Of a stretch of DNA of 6,109 nucleotides, positions 6,065-6,109 are shown one piece after another (the stretch's first letter is position 1; every line of letters starts with the position of its first letter). A program made the position numbers and the translations under genes. The notes under the pieces were generated by a model. It saw nothing but the letters and a program-made list of their open reading frames with translations, did not search any database and was not told where the DNA came from. The stretch is taken from NCBI GenBank assembly GCA_900552125.1, contig URYK01000087.1, positions 1 through 6,109 on the forward strand, in the 5' to 3' direction. This DNA comes from an uncultured Solobacterium sp. Its GTDB lineage: Bacteria > Bacillota_I > Bacilli_A > Erysipelotrichales > Erysipelotrichaceae.

Positions 6065-6109
6065 TCGTGCGCCGTTGAAGGCGTTTCATATATATTTCTT
6101 TTGAAATCA

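Noticed and set aside
1..6109. Mobile elements, CRISPR arrays, tRNA or rRNA genes, phage or defence genes
   Set aside because: No terminal repeats with transposase, no regularly spaced repeats, no tRNA cloverleaf and no such protein motifs were seen; all long frames are housekeeping or transport genes.

Overview
The window is AT-rich, uses strong AGGAGG-type ribosome binding sites and short spacers, and carries a T-box riboswitch. That points to a low-GC Gram-positive bacterium (Bacillota). A gut Erysipelotrichia- or Clostridia-like host fits the short glycogen phosphorylase and the compact layout, but the genus is inference and cannot be fixed from 6.1 kb.

Layout: (1) 1-88, small hairpins and a probable terminator. 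(2) 89-1153, minus strand, a branched-chain amino acid aminotransferase (ilvE/BCAT family) with its own near-consensus promoter and a leader of only about 20 nt. (3) 1154-1640, a 487-bp divergent control region. It holds the ilvE promoter, a CodY-like box, a plus-strand promoter and a complete T-box leader with intrinsic terminator. (4) 1641-3374, plus strand, a 577-residue CstA-family membrane transporter controlled by that T-box. (5) 3381-3425, a strong hairpin terminator between convergent genes. (6) 3424-3720, minus strand, a 98-residue YciI-like protein. (7) 3721-3786, a compact control element in which one hairpin looks like the glgP terminator and also holds the yciI Shine-Dalgarno. (8) 3787-6048, minus strand, a complete GT35 glycogen/starch phosphorylase. 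(9) 6049-6109, glgP ribosome binding site and the window edge, with an open frame that may be the tail of an upstream gene.

How it fits together: the left half looks like an amino-acid control locus. A BCAA transaminase and a CstA-type carrier (a family linked to peptide and pyruvate uptake) are divergently transcribed from one regulatory region. The carrier is switched by uncharged tRNA through the T-box, and CodY may sense BCAA/GTP at the DNA level. The right half is glycogen breakdown plus a small YCII-domain protein of unknown role. No mobile element, CRISPR array, tRNA or rRNA was seen. The points most worth checking are the T-box/CstA pairing with its ambiguous specifier, the terminator that masks the yciI ribosome binding site, and a Tyr in the phosphorylase where the muscle and E. 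coli enzymes have an active-site His.
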